Shown here: positions 24,531 to 33,552 of the stretch, in pieces | How the letters are laid out: the number at the start of each line of letters is the position of its first letter | How positions within the stretch are numbered: position 1 is the first letter of the stretch | Assembly (NCBI RefSeq): GCF_023634025.1 | Contig: NZ_JALJCW010000002.1 | Location: forward strand, 124,001-188,000 | DNA length: 64,000 nt | From: Hanstruepera flava | GTDB taxonomy: Bacteria > Bacteroidota > Bacteroidia > Flavobacteriales > Flavobacteriaceae | Direction: 5' to 3' | The notes under the pieces: model-generated | What the model saw: only the letters and a program-made list of their open reading frames with translations | Database searches by the model: none | What the model was told of the DNA's origin: nothing | Translations under genes and position numbers: made by a program

Positions 24531-25637
24531 TTGAAACTATCTGTCGTCATACTAAACTATAACGTGCGTTACTTTTTGGAGTTATGTTTAAAAAGTGTAG
24601 AAGCTGCCATAGTTGATTTAGATGCCGAAATTATAGTTGTAGATAATAACTCGTCTGATGACAGTTGCCAAATGGTAAAAACTACATTCCCTGAAGTTGT
24701 TTTAATTGAAAACAAAAACAACGATGGGTTTTCAAAAGGAAACAATTTGGGTGTCGCTCAAGCTAAAGGCGAATATATCTGTATTTTAAATCCAGATACC
24801 GTTGTGGCCGAAAACACCTTTTCCACATTATTACAGTTTATCAAACAGCAGGATAATCCAGGAATTGTAGGTTGTCGCTTGATTGATGGAACAGGGCATT
24901 TTTTACCAGAAAGTAAGCGTAATATCCCAAAACCTAAAGTGGCACTAAAAAAGCTGTTGGGTAATCCGTATGACTATTATGCCAATCAAGTTGATGAGTT
25001 TGGTATTGGTGAAGTTCCGGTTTTTGTTGGTGCTTTTATGTTTATGGAAAAAGCGGTTTATGAAGCTGTAGGTGGATTCGATGAAGATTACTTTATGTAT
25101 GGGGAAGATGTAGACATTTCCTATAAAGTTTTAAAAGCTGGCTATAAAAACTACTATAATGGTACGACCAGTATTATACATTATAAAGGAGAGAGTACTT
25201 TAAAGGACGTAAAATATGCCAAACGTTTTTATGGTGCTATGCAAATTTTTTACAAAAAGCATTTTAAAAGTAATTGGCTGTTCAACACTATAGTTTGGTT
25301 TGGAATAAAAGCAGCTTACGTGCTACGTTCAGAACCTAAACAACAAGAAAAACGGGTTGACACCTTTTTAGTGTTGTCCAAACGGATTTGCGATTTTTTA
25401 ATACCATTTTTAGATAAACCCGTTGAAGTGGTTTCTGAATTACCAGATTTAAAACCGTATACCGAAATTATTTTTGATGCCCATACGTTCAGTTACAAAT
25501 CCATTATAGAACTGATTGATAATTATAAGACGCAACGTACCATTTCCTTCAAAATACTGCCAAATAATGCGCATTTCATGATTGGTAGTAATAGCTCCAA
25601 GTGTAGAGGTGAAATCATGTTGTTTGAAAAGAATTAA
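24531..25637 (+). CDS. Glycosyltransferase family 2
   Basis: 368 residues. KLSVVILNYNVRYFLELCLKSV is the GT-A entry strand, IIVVDNNSSDDS and ILNPDTVVA give the nucleotide-sugar site, and GAFMFMEKAVYEAVGGFDEDYFMYGEDVDISYKVLKAGY is the acceptor region of rhamnosyl-like GT2 enzymes (ED in GEDVD is the probable base). The N-terminus requires a TTG start at 24531: the frame has a stop 12 bp upstream (the recR stop) and no suitable ATG. It probably decorates a surface polysaccharide or lipid. It is coupled to recR. Confidence 0.85.
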   Translation: MKLSVVILNYNVRYFLELCLKSVEAAIVDLDAEIIVVDNNSSDDSCQMVKTTFPEVVLIENKNNDGFSKGNNLGVAQAKGEYICILNPDTVVAENTFSTLLQFIKQQDNPGIVGCRLIDGTGHFLPESKRNIPKPKVALKKLLGNPYDYYANQVDEFGIGEVPVFVGAFMFMEKAVYEAVGGFDEDYFMYGEDVDISYKVLKAGYKNYYNGTTSIIHYKGESTLKDVKYAKRFYGAMQIFYKKHFKSNWLFNTIVWFGIKAAYVLRSEPKQQEKRVDTFLVLSKRICDFLIPFLDKPVEVVSELPDLKPYTEIIFDAHTFSYKSIIELIDNYKTQRTISFKILPNNAHFMIGSNSSKCRGEIMLFEKN

Positions 25638-25717
25638 TTAACAAAACTGCAATCAATTCGATGATTTTTCATTAATTTTGCAGTCGTAATTTAAAAAAAC
25701 AGCGTTCCATTACAGAT

Positions 25718-27034
25718 ATGGCAAAATTTGAATTAAAACTCCCAAAAATGGGAGAGAGTGTAGCAGAAGCAACCATTACTTCTTGGTTAAAAGAAGTAGG
25801 CGAAACTATTGAAGCAGACGAAGCGGTTTTAGAAATAGCAACCGATAAGGTGGATAGCGAAGTGCCGAGTGAGGTTGAAGGTGTTTTAGTTGAAAAACTT
25901 TTTGATGTTGACGATGTGGTACAGGTAGGGCAAACAATTGCCGTTATCGAAACCGAAGGTGAAGCTAGTGTTTCTACATCACAACCAGAATCTGCTAAAA
26001 CAGAATCTGTACCAGAAACGCCAGCTGTAGCTGAAGTTGAGAAAACAGTAGTGGCAGCTCAAGAAACAGCAGCTCCTATTGTATCTTCTGGTGACCGTTT
26101 TTATTCACCTTTAGTTAGAAATATCGCAAAAAAAGAAGGTATTTCTCAAAGTGAATTAGATGCCATGCCAGGAACCGGTAAAGATGGACGCGTTACCAAA
26201 AATGATATTCTTGCTTATTTAGATAACAGAGGAGGTCAACCTGTTGCGACTCCGAGTACAGTTGAGAAGTCTCAACCAGCTCAACAAACCGAAAAGCCAA
26301 AAGCAGCACCAGTTGTAGCTTCTGGTGATGACGAAATTATTGAAATGACCAGAATGGGCAAATTGATTGCGCATCATATGGTGGAATCGGTTCAAACTTC
26401 GGCACATGTACAGAGTTTTATAGAAGCCGATGTTACCAAAATCTGGAACTGGCGTAATAAGGTTAAAAAAGAATTTGCGCAACGCGAAGGAGAAAACCTA
26501 ACCTTTACACCAATATTCATGGAAGCTGTAGCCAAAGCACTACGCGATTATCCTATGATGAATATTTCGGTTCAAGGAGATAGCATCATTAAGAAAAAAC
26601 ATATTAACCTAGGTATGGCAGCAGCCTTGCCAGATGGTAATTTAATTGTACCTGTTATAAAAGATGCAGACCAGTTAAACTTGGTAGGTATGACAAAAAA
26701 GGTAAACGATTTAGCTAATAGAGCCAGACAAAACCAATTAAAACCAGACGATATTCAAGGCGGAACATATACAGTTACCAATGTAGGAACCTTTGGCAGT
26801 ATTATGGGAACACCAATTATTAATCAACCGCAAGTAGGTATTTTAGCACTTGGTGCTATTAGAAAAGTACCTGCTGTTGTAGAAACACCTGAAGGCGATT
26901 TTATTGGTATTCGTTACCGTATGTTTATGTCACATTCGTATGACCACAGAGTAGTGAATGGTGCATTAGGTGGTCAGTTTGTAAAAGCAGTTAAAGATTA
27001 TTTAGAAGCTTGGGATCCGAATAGAGAGATTTAA
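25718..27034 (+). CDS. 2-oxoacid dehydrogenase E2 (dihydrolipoyl acyltransferase)
   Basis: 438 residues with lipoyl domain (ATDKVDSEVPS, lipoyl Lys44), a Pro/Ala/Glu-rich linker, an E1/E3-binding domain (SPLVRNIAKKEGISQ to GRVTKNDILAYL, about 129-166) and a catalytic acyltransferase core (about 210-438). The active-site motif reads HRVVNG (H410-G415) in place of the usual HRxxDG, so the conserved Asp is Asn414. It transfers an acyl group from lipoamide to CoA; whether it serves the pyruvate, branched-chain or 2-oxoglutarate complex cannot be told, as E1 and E3 genes are not adjacent. A TAATTTTG element lies at 25673-25680. Confidence 0.9.
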   Translation: MAKFELKLPKMGESVAEATITSWLKEVGETIEADEAVLEIATDKVDSEVPSEVEGVLVEKLFDVDDVVQVGQTIAVIETEGEASVSTSQPESAKTESVPETPAVAEVEKTVVAAQETAAPIVSSGDRFYSPLVRNIAKKEGISQSELDAMPGTGKDGRVTKNDILAYLDNRGGQPVATPSTVEKSQPAQQTEKPKAAPVVASGDDEIIEMTRMGKLIAHHMVESVQTSAHVQSFIEADVTKIWNWRNKVKKEFAQREGENLTFTPIFMEAVAKALRDYPMMNISVQGDSIIKKKHINLGMAAALPDGNLIVPVIKDADQLNLVGMTKKVNDLANRARQNQLKPDDIQGGTYTVTNVGTFGSIMGTPIINQPQVGILALGAIRKVPAVVETPEGDFIGIRYRMFMSHSYDHRVVNGALGGQFVKAVKDYLEAWDPNREI

Positions 27035-27067
27035 TGAGTTCCTTAGTTGGTAGGAATCTAATATAGG

Positions 27068-27097
27068 AAAAAGCACAATCTACAGATTGTGCTTTTT
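27068..27097. terminator. Bidirectional terminator between convergent genes
   Basis: AAAAAGCACAATC (27068-27080) pairs perfectly with GATTGTGCTTTTT (27085-27097), loop TACA, followed by CTTTTTTTT on the plus strand. It ends the E2 gene and probably also the S41-like gene on the minus strand. Confidence 0.8.
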
Positions 27098-27123
27098 CTT
27101 TTTTTTAAATCTTTATTGATAAT

Positions 27124-28116
27124 TTATTCCTGATTAATAATATTTAAAACATATTCCATTGCCCTTTTTGGATGTACTTCAATGTCAGGTTTAACGCCAA
27201 TCTTATCGATTTTTTTTCCATCAGAAGTATAATAATCTGCTATTGGTACAAATACAGAATAATCATCGTTAACTGGAAATGTGTGCCCACTCAACATAGC
27301 GCCATTAGAGGTTTCGCCAACTAATGTTGCAATATTTGTCTTTTGCACAAGGTCAATTAATGGCTCGCAGGCACTTGCAGTATTATAATCTATTAAAATA
27401 TATACTTTGCCTTGATAGATTGGTCTATTATGTCCTGGTATTATCGTTCTAAATGCAGCTTCATTCACGAACATTTTGCGAATTCCAGTATAAGTAAAAT
27501 CTTGAAGTAAAGGCATTTTAGAAACTTGACTTTGAGTTGGTAAAGAATTTGATTTTTCAAACCATTTGCGTGTTAAGTAGTAACCTGCATCAATTGTATT
27601 TTGTGTCAAGAATTGACCTAATATCACAGGAGCATCTAGTGATCCACCTGTATTACCTCTTAAGTCTATTATTAAATTCTCAAATTTATCTGTTCCAATT
27701 TCTTGAACGGCTTGCATCATAGGTTCGCCACTAACAATAAATGAGCTTATTTTTAAATATGCAGTTTTATTATCTAAAGCTTTCCAAGTAATTGGCAAAT
27801 TTTGTTCTGATTTAGTTGCCTTACTTGTTGATTTGTTTTTTTTAATTAATTGAAAATGTGAAAATGGTAAGTTTTTTCTACCTAAATCAAAGGCAATATA
27901 AAAGTCTTCTTCATTTAGGTTTAGTATTTCGTTTGAATACATGTGATTTTTGAATGTAATGAAGTCTTCATGCTTTAACCATTCTGGATTCGCTATTTGA
28001 GATTCTAGAGTTTTGAATACTTGATTTAATAGTTCAATTCGTTCATTCTCTAATTGGTTATTTAGCGGATTAATTAAAACTAACGATGTAAATAATGTAA
28101 TAATAATTGTTTTCAT
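27124..28116 (-). CDS. S41-like peptidase, exported
   Basis: 330 residues with a signal segment (MKTIIITLFTSLVLI). The S41 core is seen in ENLIIDLRGNTGGSLDAPVILGQFL (about 146-170) and YILIDYNTASACEPLIDLVQKTNIATLVGETSNGAM. Ser249 in TASAC is at the nucleophile position. The lysine of CtpA-type enzymes is absent: the GETxxGK position is GETSNGA. H87 in PFSHFQL matches the DGHxxL-type His of tricorn/C-terminal-processing S41B enzymes, so a Ser/His arrangement is likely. Substrate unknown. It follows the LytTR gene by 121 bp. Confidence 0.75.
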   Translation of the reverse strand: MKTIIITLFTSLVLINPLNNQLENERIELLNQVFKTLESQIANPEWLKHEDFITFKNHMYSNEILNLNEEDFYIAFDLGRKNLPFSHFQLIKKNKSTSKATKSEQNLPITWKALDNKTAYLKISSFIVSGEPMMQAVQEIGTDKFENLIIDLRGNTGGSLDAPVILGQFLTQNTIDAGYYLTRKWFEKSNSLPTQSQVSKMPLLQDFTYTGIRKMFVNEAAFRTIIPGHNRPIYQGKVYILIDYNTASACEPLIDLVQKTNIATLVGETSNGAMLSGHTFPVNDDYSVFVPIADYYTSDGKKIDKIGVKPDIEVHPKRAMEYVLNIINQE

Positions 28117-28237
28117 TTTTATGTGTTTTATTGTTTTGTTGGTACAAATAAATGGTGCATAAGAATACCTGCAAAACTATAGTGATGATGCTGAAAATAA
28201 TTATTTGAAATTGAAGATTTAGGGCTAAAATTGAATT

Positions 28238-29050
28238 TTAGGGACGATTTTGAAGGTACTTTTTAACGCCTAAAAAGTGTTTTGACGAAATAGGAATATC
28301 GGCATCGATATAACTAAGCTTTATTGTTCCTTTTCTTGTATTTCCTGCAATACCTGTAATAAAAGATGGATTAATAATAAACGATCTATGTATTTGCTGT
28401 CCTCGAGGAATCTCTTTGATAAGGTTTGATAAGGTTGACCGAATGACTTGTTTTTCAAGCGTGTTTTGTGAAAGAAAATAAATATCAACATAGTTTGATT
28501 GGGCTTGAGCCATTATAAAGTCTTTTTCTAAAAACTTAATTTGCTCGTTGCTATTACTTCCTTTAATTACAATTTTATTATCACTTTCTGAAGAGGTGGA
28601 TTTTATTTCAATTTTACTAAATCTAAATCTCAAATATGCCCAAATTGGAATGAATATTGGAGCAAAGGGAACACTAAAAGATTTAGACCAATTTAAAATT
28701 TCATTTAAGTGAATTTTAAACCCATTTACTAATATAGTATTGTAAAAATATGATACAATTGTTATTAAAATAAAACCTAATAAAAGAATAAAAACTTCTT
28801 GTAAAACGTTCCATTTACGGTTTGCGTATCCATACCATAAATTCTCGAGTAAGTGTAAAAATAATATAGGTATAATTATGCAGAATGAATATCCAAATAG
28901 CTTAAGATTTTTATAAGGTATATCAGTAGTATAGGTATCAAATGGCTGTAAAAAAATTAGAATAAAGACCACCATCATGGATAGTATTATACTTATAAAA
29001 ATGGTATGAATCCAATTTGATGTATAGCCAATTGATCTTTTCAATTCCAT
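28238..29050 (-). CDS. Membrane-embedded LytTR-type transcription regulator
   Basis: 270 residues with four membrane helices (about 12-34, 48-66, 82-104, 124-143) and a C-terminal LytTR DNA-binding domain (about 168-268): FLEKDFIMAQAQSNYVDIYFL, QVIRSTLSNLIKEI, IHRSFIINPSFITGI and SYIDADIPISSKHFLGVKKYL. There is no receiver domain, so a signal is probably sensed in the membrane. LytTR proteins bind 9-bp direct repeats spaced by 12 bp, the kind of repeat seen at 13299-13328 and 41918-41947 in this window. The S41-like gene downstream may be a target. Confidence 0.88.
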   Translation of the reverse strand: MELKRSIGYTSNWIHTIFISIILSMMVVFILIFLQPFDTYTTDIPYKNLKLFGYSFCIIIPILFLHLLENLWYGYANRKWNVLQEVFILLLGFILITIVSYFYNTILVNGFKIHLNEILNWSKSFSVPFAPIFIPIWAYLRFRFSKIEIKSTSSESDNKIVIKGSNSNEQIKFLEKDFIMAQAQSNYVDIYFLSQNTLEKQVIRSTLSNLIKEIPRGQQIHRSFIINPSFITGIAGNTRKGTIKLSYIDADIPISSKHFLGVKKYLQNRP

Positions 29051-29108
29051 ATAATTCTTTCAAGTGATAAATTTAATAAATAATGGTAATTTCAATTGAA
29101 TTAAAAAA

Positions 29109-30191
29109 TTAATGTTTAGCAACAAACCCATCCCATCTGCGCATATAATCAATAAAAGTATTACTCAAACCTTCAGATTTTAAATAGCTTTCTGAAACAG
29201 GATTTTCAATAGGTTTAAAGTTTGGGTTTTCAATCACACGTTTTGGGAAATCATGATGTAAAATACCAGAACGACCTGTGGTTACAAAATCTACTCCAGA
29301 ATCTAATACGTTTTGCACATCATCACCAGTTCTAATATTTCCAGCAACTGTTAGCTTCACGTTTTTAAAATTCAAATCGGTAATATGTTGTAACAATGAT
29401 TTATCAGAATCTGGATACTCTTCAGGTTTTTTAAAACAATCCCAAAGCGAAAGATCTAAAAAGTCAATATTATAATCATCAATTAATTGTTGACTGATAA
29501 CTTTTATTTCAGACAATTTCATGCCAAAACGTTCTGGTGATAATCGTACGCCTAGTAAAAATTCTTTTCCACAGGCTGCTCGAATACCTTCAACAATTTC
29601 AAAAAGTAAACGAGATCGATTTTCTAATGAACCACCATATCGATCTTTACGTTTATTTATAGTATCACTTAAAAACTGCGTTAAAATATAACCATGAGCA
29701 CCATGAACTTCAACACCATTATAGCCACATTTTTGCGCACGAATGGCAGCTTGAATAAAATCGTCTTTAAGTTGATGTACTTCATCTAAAGTCAAAGCTC
29801 TAGCGTTATGTTTTTCACTATCCGAAGGGCAAACTGCTTGTTGTTTTATGACTTCAAAAGGTGAGCGCATACCAGCATGATGCAGTTGAATAACAGCCAA
29901 ACTCCCATAACTCTTAATTTTAGAGGCTAGCTTGGTATGACCTTCAATTAAATCATCTGAAAAAATGCCCAATTGTCCAGAGAATCCTTTTCCAATTTCT
30001 TGAACGTGAGAGGCACAGGTCATAACCAATCCAAAACCACCTTGGGCTCGCATAGCAAGCCAATGGTATTCGTCATCAGATAACTTACCGTTTTCATGAC
30101 TTTGTTGGTTGGTAAGTGGTGCCAACATAAAGCGGTTTTTCATTTGGAGTCCGCAGTTAAAATTTAAAACATCAGAATAGTGATTATTCAT
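29109..30191 (-). CDS. Old yellow enzyme family NADH:flavin oxidoreductase
   Basis: 360 residues, a full OYE TIM barrel. KNRFMLAPLTNQQSHENGKLSD is the N-terminal FMN strand, IQLHHAGMRSP holds the paired His residues that bind the carbonyl substrate, and VEVHGAHGYILTQFLSDTINKRKDRYGGSLENRSRLLFEIVEGIR with the RYGGS motif is diagnostic. VAGNIRTGDDV and FVTTGRSGILHHDFPKRV bind the FMN phosphate. It probably reduces activated alkenes or other electrophiles with NAD(P)H; the substrate cannot be told. Located between the LytTR regulator and the sulfatase on the same strand. Confidence 0.92.
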   Translation of the reverse strand: MNNHYSDVLNFNCGLQMKNRFMLAPLTNQQSHENGKLSDDEYHWLAMRAQGGFGLVMTCASHVQEIGKGFSGQLGIFSDDLIEGHTKLASKIKSYGSLAVIQLHHAGMRSPFEVIKQQAVCPSDSEKHNARALTLDEVHQLKDDFIQAAIRAQKCGYNGVEVHGAHGYILTQFLSDTINKRKDRYGGSLENRSRLLFEIVEGIRAACGKEFLLGVRLSPERFGMKLSEIKVISQQLIDDYNIDFLDLSLWDCFKKPEEYPDSDKSLLQHITDLNFKNVKLTVAGNIRTGDDVQNVLDSGVDFVTTGRSGILHHDFPKRVIENPNFKPIENPVSESYLKSEGLSNTFIDYMRRWDGFVAKH

Positions 30192-30228
30192 TTATCAAAA
30201 TATTAGAATTTTATTAATGGCTGTAATA

Positions 30229-30259
30229 AAAAAGTCCAGTTTTTAAAACTGGACTTTTT
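30229..30259. terminator. Terminator of the arylsulfatase gene
   Basis: AAAAAGTCCAGTTTT pairs with AAAACTGGACTTTTT (30229-30259) in an almost perfect palindrome, 17 bp beyond the sulfatase stop; A and T runs are symmetric, so both directions are possible. Confidence 0.7.
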
Positions 30260-30275
30260 AAGATTTTTAATTTTA

Positions 30276-32639
30276 TTAATCTGTTAGTGTGATGATAACA
30301 CGATCTAATTCTCCTGTAAATTTAAATGGGCTTCCTTCATAATTTGGATCCACTTGTGTGCCAGAATCCATACCAACATCAAAGGTTTCAGCTAAAGAGT
30401 AGGTACTAATATGCATAGCATCAAAGTACATTTCATCTTGTTTTTCACCATTTACATATATTATACCATCACCAGACCATGGTTTAAATGTTCCGTCTAA
30501 TTTCGATTTATCAAGTATAAATTCAAATTTCAAATCTGTTTTACCTTTCGGTAATGTATTACTTGTTAAATGGTAATGAACACCATCTAAAAAGTTATAG
30601 TCAAAATGAAGTTTGCTATCTTTTATGTACATAGTATATCCACCTGTCATTCCACCGCAAGAAACAATTACACCTTCCTCATTGCCTTGAAGATCAACAG
30701 TGGTTTCAATGGTATGAGATCGACCTTTTACAGGTGCTGATGCTTTTTCTGCAATACGAACTGCTCCAGGTGCATAATAAACGTAGTCTGTTTGATCTCC
30801 AAAAAGAACTTTGTTTACGTCATTTAAACGCTTTATCATATCATCGTATAAAGGATAGACATTATTTGCAAGTGCTTCTTCGTGAAAAATTTGCTTTAAT
30901 TCTTCAAGTTTTTCAGGATTTTCTTCAGCTAAATCGTTGCTTTCAGAAAAATCTTCTGCAACATGATATAGTTCCCAAACATCATCTTCAAATGGAATTA
31001 CAACATTTGTTTCCCATGGCATACGGTTACCATGTAATGTTACGGCTTTCCAACCGTCTGCCCATATGGCACGATTACCAAACATTTCATAGTATTGTTT
31101 CTTTTTGGCGTTTGGTGCATCTGGATTGTCAAATGAATATTGCATTGAAACACCCGTAAAAGGCTGTTGTTTTATACCATGATACTCATCAGGAACTTCT
31201 ATTCCAGTAACTTCTGCAATAGTAGGAGCTATATCACTTATATGATGATACTGTTGTCTAATCGTTCCCTTATCTTTAATGCCATTTGGCCAGTGAACCA
31301 CTAAATGATCGGCTTGACCACCACGGTGTTCAGACTGTTTAAAATATTTGAATGGTGTGTTCCCTGCCATTGCCCATCCAGCATGGTAATGCGGATAAGT
31401 GTCAGCACGTCCCCAACGTTCTAAATTTCTCATGTTGGCTTCAAAAGGTGTTTGCATACCATTTAAAACATAAGTTTCATTAAACGTTCCTGCTAAACCA
31501 CCTTCTCCAGAAGCACCATTATCAGAGGTTACAAAAATCAATGTATTATCTAACTCATCAATACGTTCTAATGTTTTAATAATTCTTCCAATTTGATGGT
31601 CAACAAACTCTAGCTGAGCAGCAAATACTTCCATTTGCCTTGCATAAAGTTTTTTCTCATCGTCATTTAATGAGTCCCAAGCTGGAATTTCATCAATCCT
31701 ATCAGTGAGTCTAGTATTTTGTGGAATAATTCCTAGACGTTTTTGATTTTCAATTATCTCTTCGCGAACTTTGTCCCAGCCTTGATCAAATTTACCTTTA
31801 TACTTATCTATATAATGGTCTGGAGCGTGGTGTGGAGAGTGCATAGAACCTGAAGCCCAAAGCATCATAAACGGTAATTCGCTATCTAAAGATTTGTGTC
31901 CAGTAATCCATTCTATAGCGCGATCAGCTAAATCCGCATCTAAATGTTTCGATTTTCTATAAGGTTCTGGTGTGTGATCGTTCCACATAACAGGCACAAA
32001 TTGATGAACATCGGCTGCCATGAAATTATAGCCATGATCAAATCCTTCATCACTTGGCCATCTATCAAATGGTCCTATTTGTGATACTTCATATAATGGT
32101 GTGTGATCCCACTTTCCAAGAGAATAATTAACGTAACCTTCTTCTTGTAAATAGTTAGCAATAGATTTTGCAGATGGAGGAACTATAGCATTATATCCTG
32201 GGAAACCCATTGCTGTTAAAGCGTGACTTCCTAGCCCAATTTTATGTGGATTACGTCCTGCCATTAAAGTCGCTCTAGAAGGCGAGCAAAGTGCTGTTGT
32301 ATGAAAATTATTGTAGCGTAGACCATTAGATGCAAGTTTATCTATGCTTGGCGTGTTAATTAAACCACCAAATGACCCTATTTGAGCAAATCCTGTGTCA
32401 TCTAATAGAAAAATAATAACATTTGGAGATCCTTCTTTCGGTCTTTTCTTCTTAGGCCACCATTGCTCTGAATCTTCATAAGATTCTGCTATTTTTCCTT
32501 TAAATTCTTGACCATACTTTTCAAATCCTTCAGGTAGATTTTCTTCAGGATTGCTTAATTTTTCAGATGTATTATTTTGACAACCAAAATAGGTGAGTAT
32601 TGTCAAAACAAACAAAATTTTTAAAATTGGATGTTTCAT
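30276..32639 (-). CDS. Arylsulfatase lipoprotein (formylglycine type)
   Basis: 787 residues. The N-terminus MKHPILKILFVLTILTYFGC is a lipoprotein signal (lipid Cys20). The sulfatase domain has DD at 80-81 for calcium, and C118 in CSPSRATLMAGR, the CxPxR motif in which Cys is converted to formylglycine by anSME/FGE; also GKWDHT, DNGASGEGG and a C-terminal concanavalin-like part (about 620-787). It removes sulfate esters from an external substrate. Length and the C-terminal extension resemble the arylsulfatase A/S1_4-like group of marine bacteria. No sulfatase-maturing enzyme, SusCD pair or glycoside hydrolase is nearby. Confidence 0.93.
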   Translation of the reverse strand: MKHPILKILFVLTILTYFGCQNNTSEKLSNPEENLPEGFEKYGQEFKGKIAESYEDSEQWWPKKKRPKEGSPNVIIFLLDDTGFAQIGSFGGLINTPSIDKLASNGLRYNNFHTTALCSPSRATLMAGRNPHKIGLGSHALTAMGFPGYNAIVPPSAKSIANYLQEEGYVNYSLGKWDHTPLYEVSQIGPFDRWPSDEGFDHGYNFMAADVHQFVPVMWNDHTPEPYRKSKHLDADLADRAIEWITGHKSLDSELPFMMLWASGSMHSPHHAPDHYIDKYKGKFDQGWDKVREEIIENQKRLGIIPQNTRLTDRIDEIPAWDSLNDDEKKLYARQMEVFAAQLEFVDHQIGRIIKTLERIDELDNTLIFVTSDNGASGEGGLAGTFNETYVLNGMQTPFEANMRNLERWGRADTYPHYHAGWAMAGNTPFKYFKQSEHRGGQADHLVVHWPNGIKDKGTIRQQYHHISDIAPTIAEVTGIEVPDEYHGIKQQPFTGVSMQYSFDNPDAPNAKKKQYYEMFGNRAIWADGWKAVTLHGNRMPWETNVVIPFEDDVWELYHVAEDFSESNDLAEENPEKLEELKQIFHEEALANNVYPLYDDMIKRLNDVNKVLFGDQTDYVYYAPGAVRIAEKASAPVKGRSHTIETTVDLQGNEEGVIVSCGGMTGGYTMYIKDSKLHFDYNFLDGVHYHLTSNTLPKGKTDLKFEFILDKSKLDGTFKPWSGDGIIYVNGEKQDEMYFDAMHISTYSLAETFDVGMDSGTQVDPNYEGSPFKFTGELDRVIITLTD

Positions 32640-32774
32640 AATAGTGTTTTCGTTTTTTGTAAAGGTCGTGATTTTTTTAGATGATTGAAAGTTTTGGTTT
32701 TAAATGCTTTAATAGTTTTGATATTGACCTACATTTTCTTTCATTAAACAGTATCTTTGCCAAAAACATTTTTA

Positions 32775-33551
32775 ATGAATCTTAACTTATCAAAACCCAT
32801 CTGTTTTTTCGATTTAGAAACCACAGGTGTAAACATCACTTCAGACCGTATCGTAGAGATAGCCATACTAAAAGTGTATCCAGATGGTAAAGAAGAATCC
32901 AAACGTTGGTTGGTAAATCCGGAGCGGTCAATACCTAAAGAAGTAACCGCTATTCATGGTATTTCAGATGCCGATGTGGCTAATCAACCTACATTTAAAG
33001 AACTGGCCAAAGAGATTCATAATATGATTAAGGATTCCGATTTAGGAGGTTTTAATTCTAATAGATTTGATATTCCTTTATTAGCTGAAGAAATGTTGCG
33101 AGCCGATGTGGATTTTGATATGAAAAACCGTTTGTCAATAGATGTACAAACCATTTTTCATAAAATGGAACAGCGCACCTTGAGTGCTGCCTATAAATTT
33201 TATTGCGATAAAACCTTGGAAGATGCCCACACGGCAGAAGCAGATACGAATGCAACCTACGAAGTGCTAAAGGCGCAAGTCGCCAAATATGAAGAATTGG
33301 AAAACAACTCCAAGTTTTTAGCAGAGTTTAGTTCTCGTAAGAAGTTTGCAGATTTTGCAGGTTTTATAACCTATAATAAAAAAGGAGAAGAGTGCTTTTC
33401 ATTTGGAAAACATAAAGGTAAACGCGTAGAAGATATTTTAGAAGAAGAACCAGGTTATTTTGGTTGGTTGTTAAACGCTGATTTTCCGTTGTATACCAAA
33501 AAAGTTTTAACAGCCATTAAATTACGAGCGTTGAATAATAAGTTGAATTAA
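32775..33551 (+). CDS. DnaQ-like 3'-5' exonuclease
   Basis: I start at the ATG at 32775 (MNLNLSKPICFFDLETTG, 258 aa), 15 nt after a TATCTTTG element at 32752-32759. The DEDDh motifs are present: FFDLETTG (Exo I), VTAIHGISDADV and GGFNSNRFDIPLL (Exo II), and LEDAHTAEADTNATYEVL (Exo III, with H and D). The C-terminal part (about 195-258) contains FSFGKHKGKRVEDIL and PGYFGWLL, a DUF3820-like module. It probably trims DNA ends or acts as an epsilon-like proofreading exonuclease. First gene of a run through FAH, Hpt and cinA. Confidence 0.88.
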   Translation: MNLNLSKPICFFDLETTGVNITSDRIVEIAILKVYPDGKEESKRWLVNPERSIPKEVTAIHGISDADVANQPTFKELAKEIHNMIKDSDLGGFNSNRFDIPLLAEEMLRADVDFDMKNRLSIDVQTIFHKMEQRTLSAAYKFYCDKTLEDAHTAEADTNATYEVLKAQVAKYEELENNSKFLAEFSSRKKFADFAGFITYNKKGEECFSFGKHKGKRVEDILEEEPGYFGWLLNADFPLYTKKVLTAIKLRALNNKLN

Positions 33552-33552
33552 T

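Noticed and set aside
28218-28246. Two TTTAGGG copies resembling the LytTR half-sites
   Set aside because: Their period is 19 bp instead of 21, the sequence after TTAGGG is different, one copy overlaps the LytTR gene's stop codon, and the distance to the candidate -7 element (28172-28179) does not match the other two loci.
30734-31159. 141-codon plus-strand frame
   Set aside because: Antisense to the arylsulfatase gene, His/Leu-rich with no recognisable domain.
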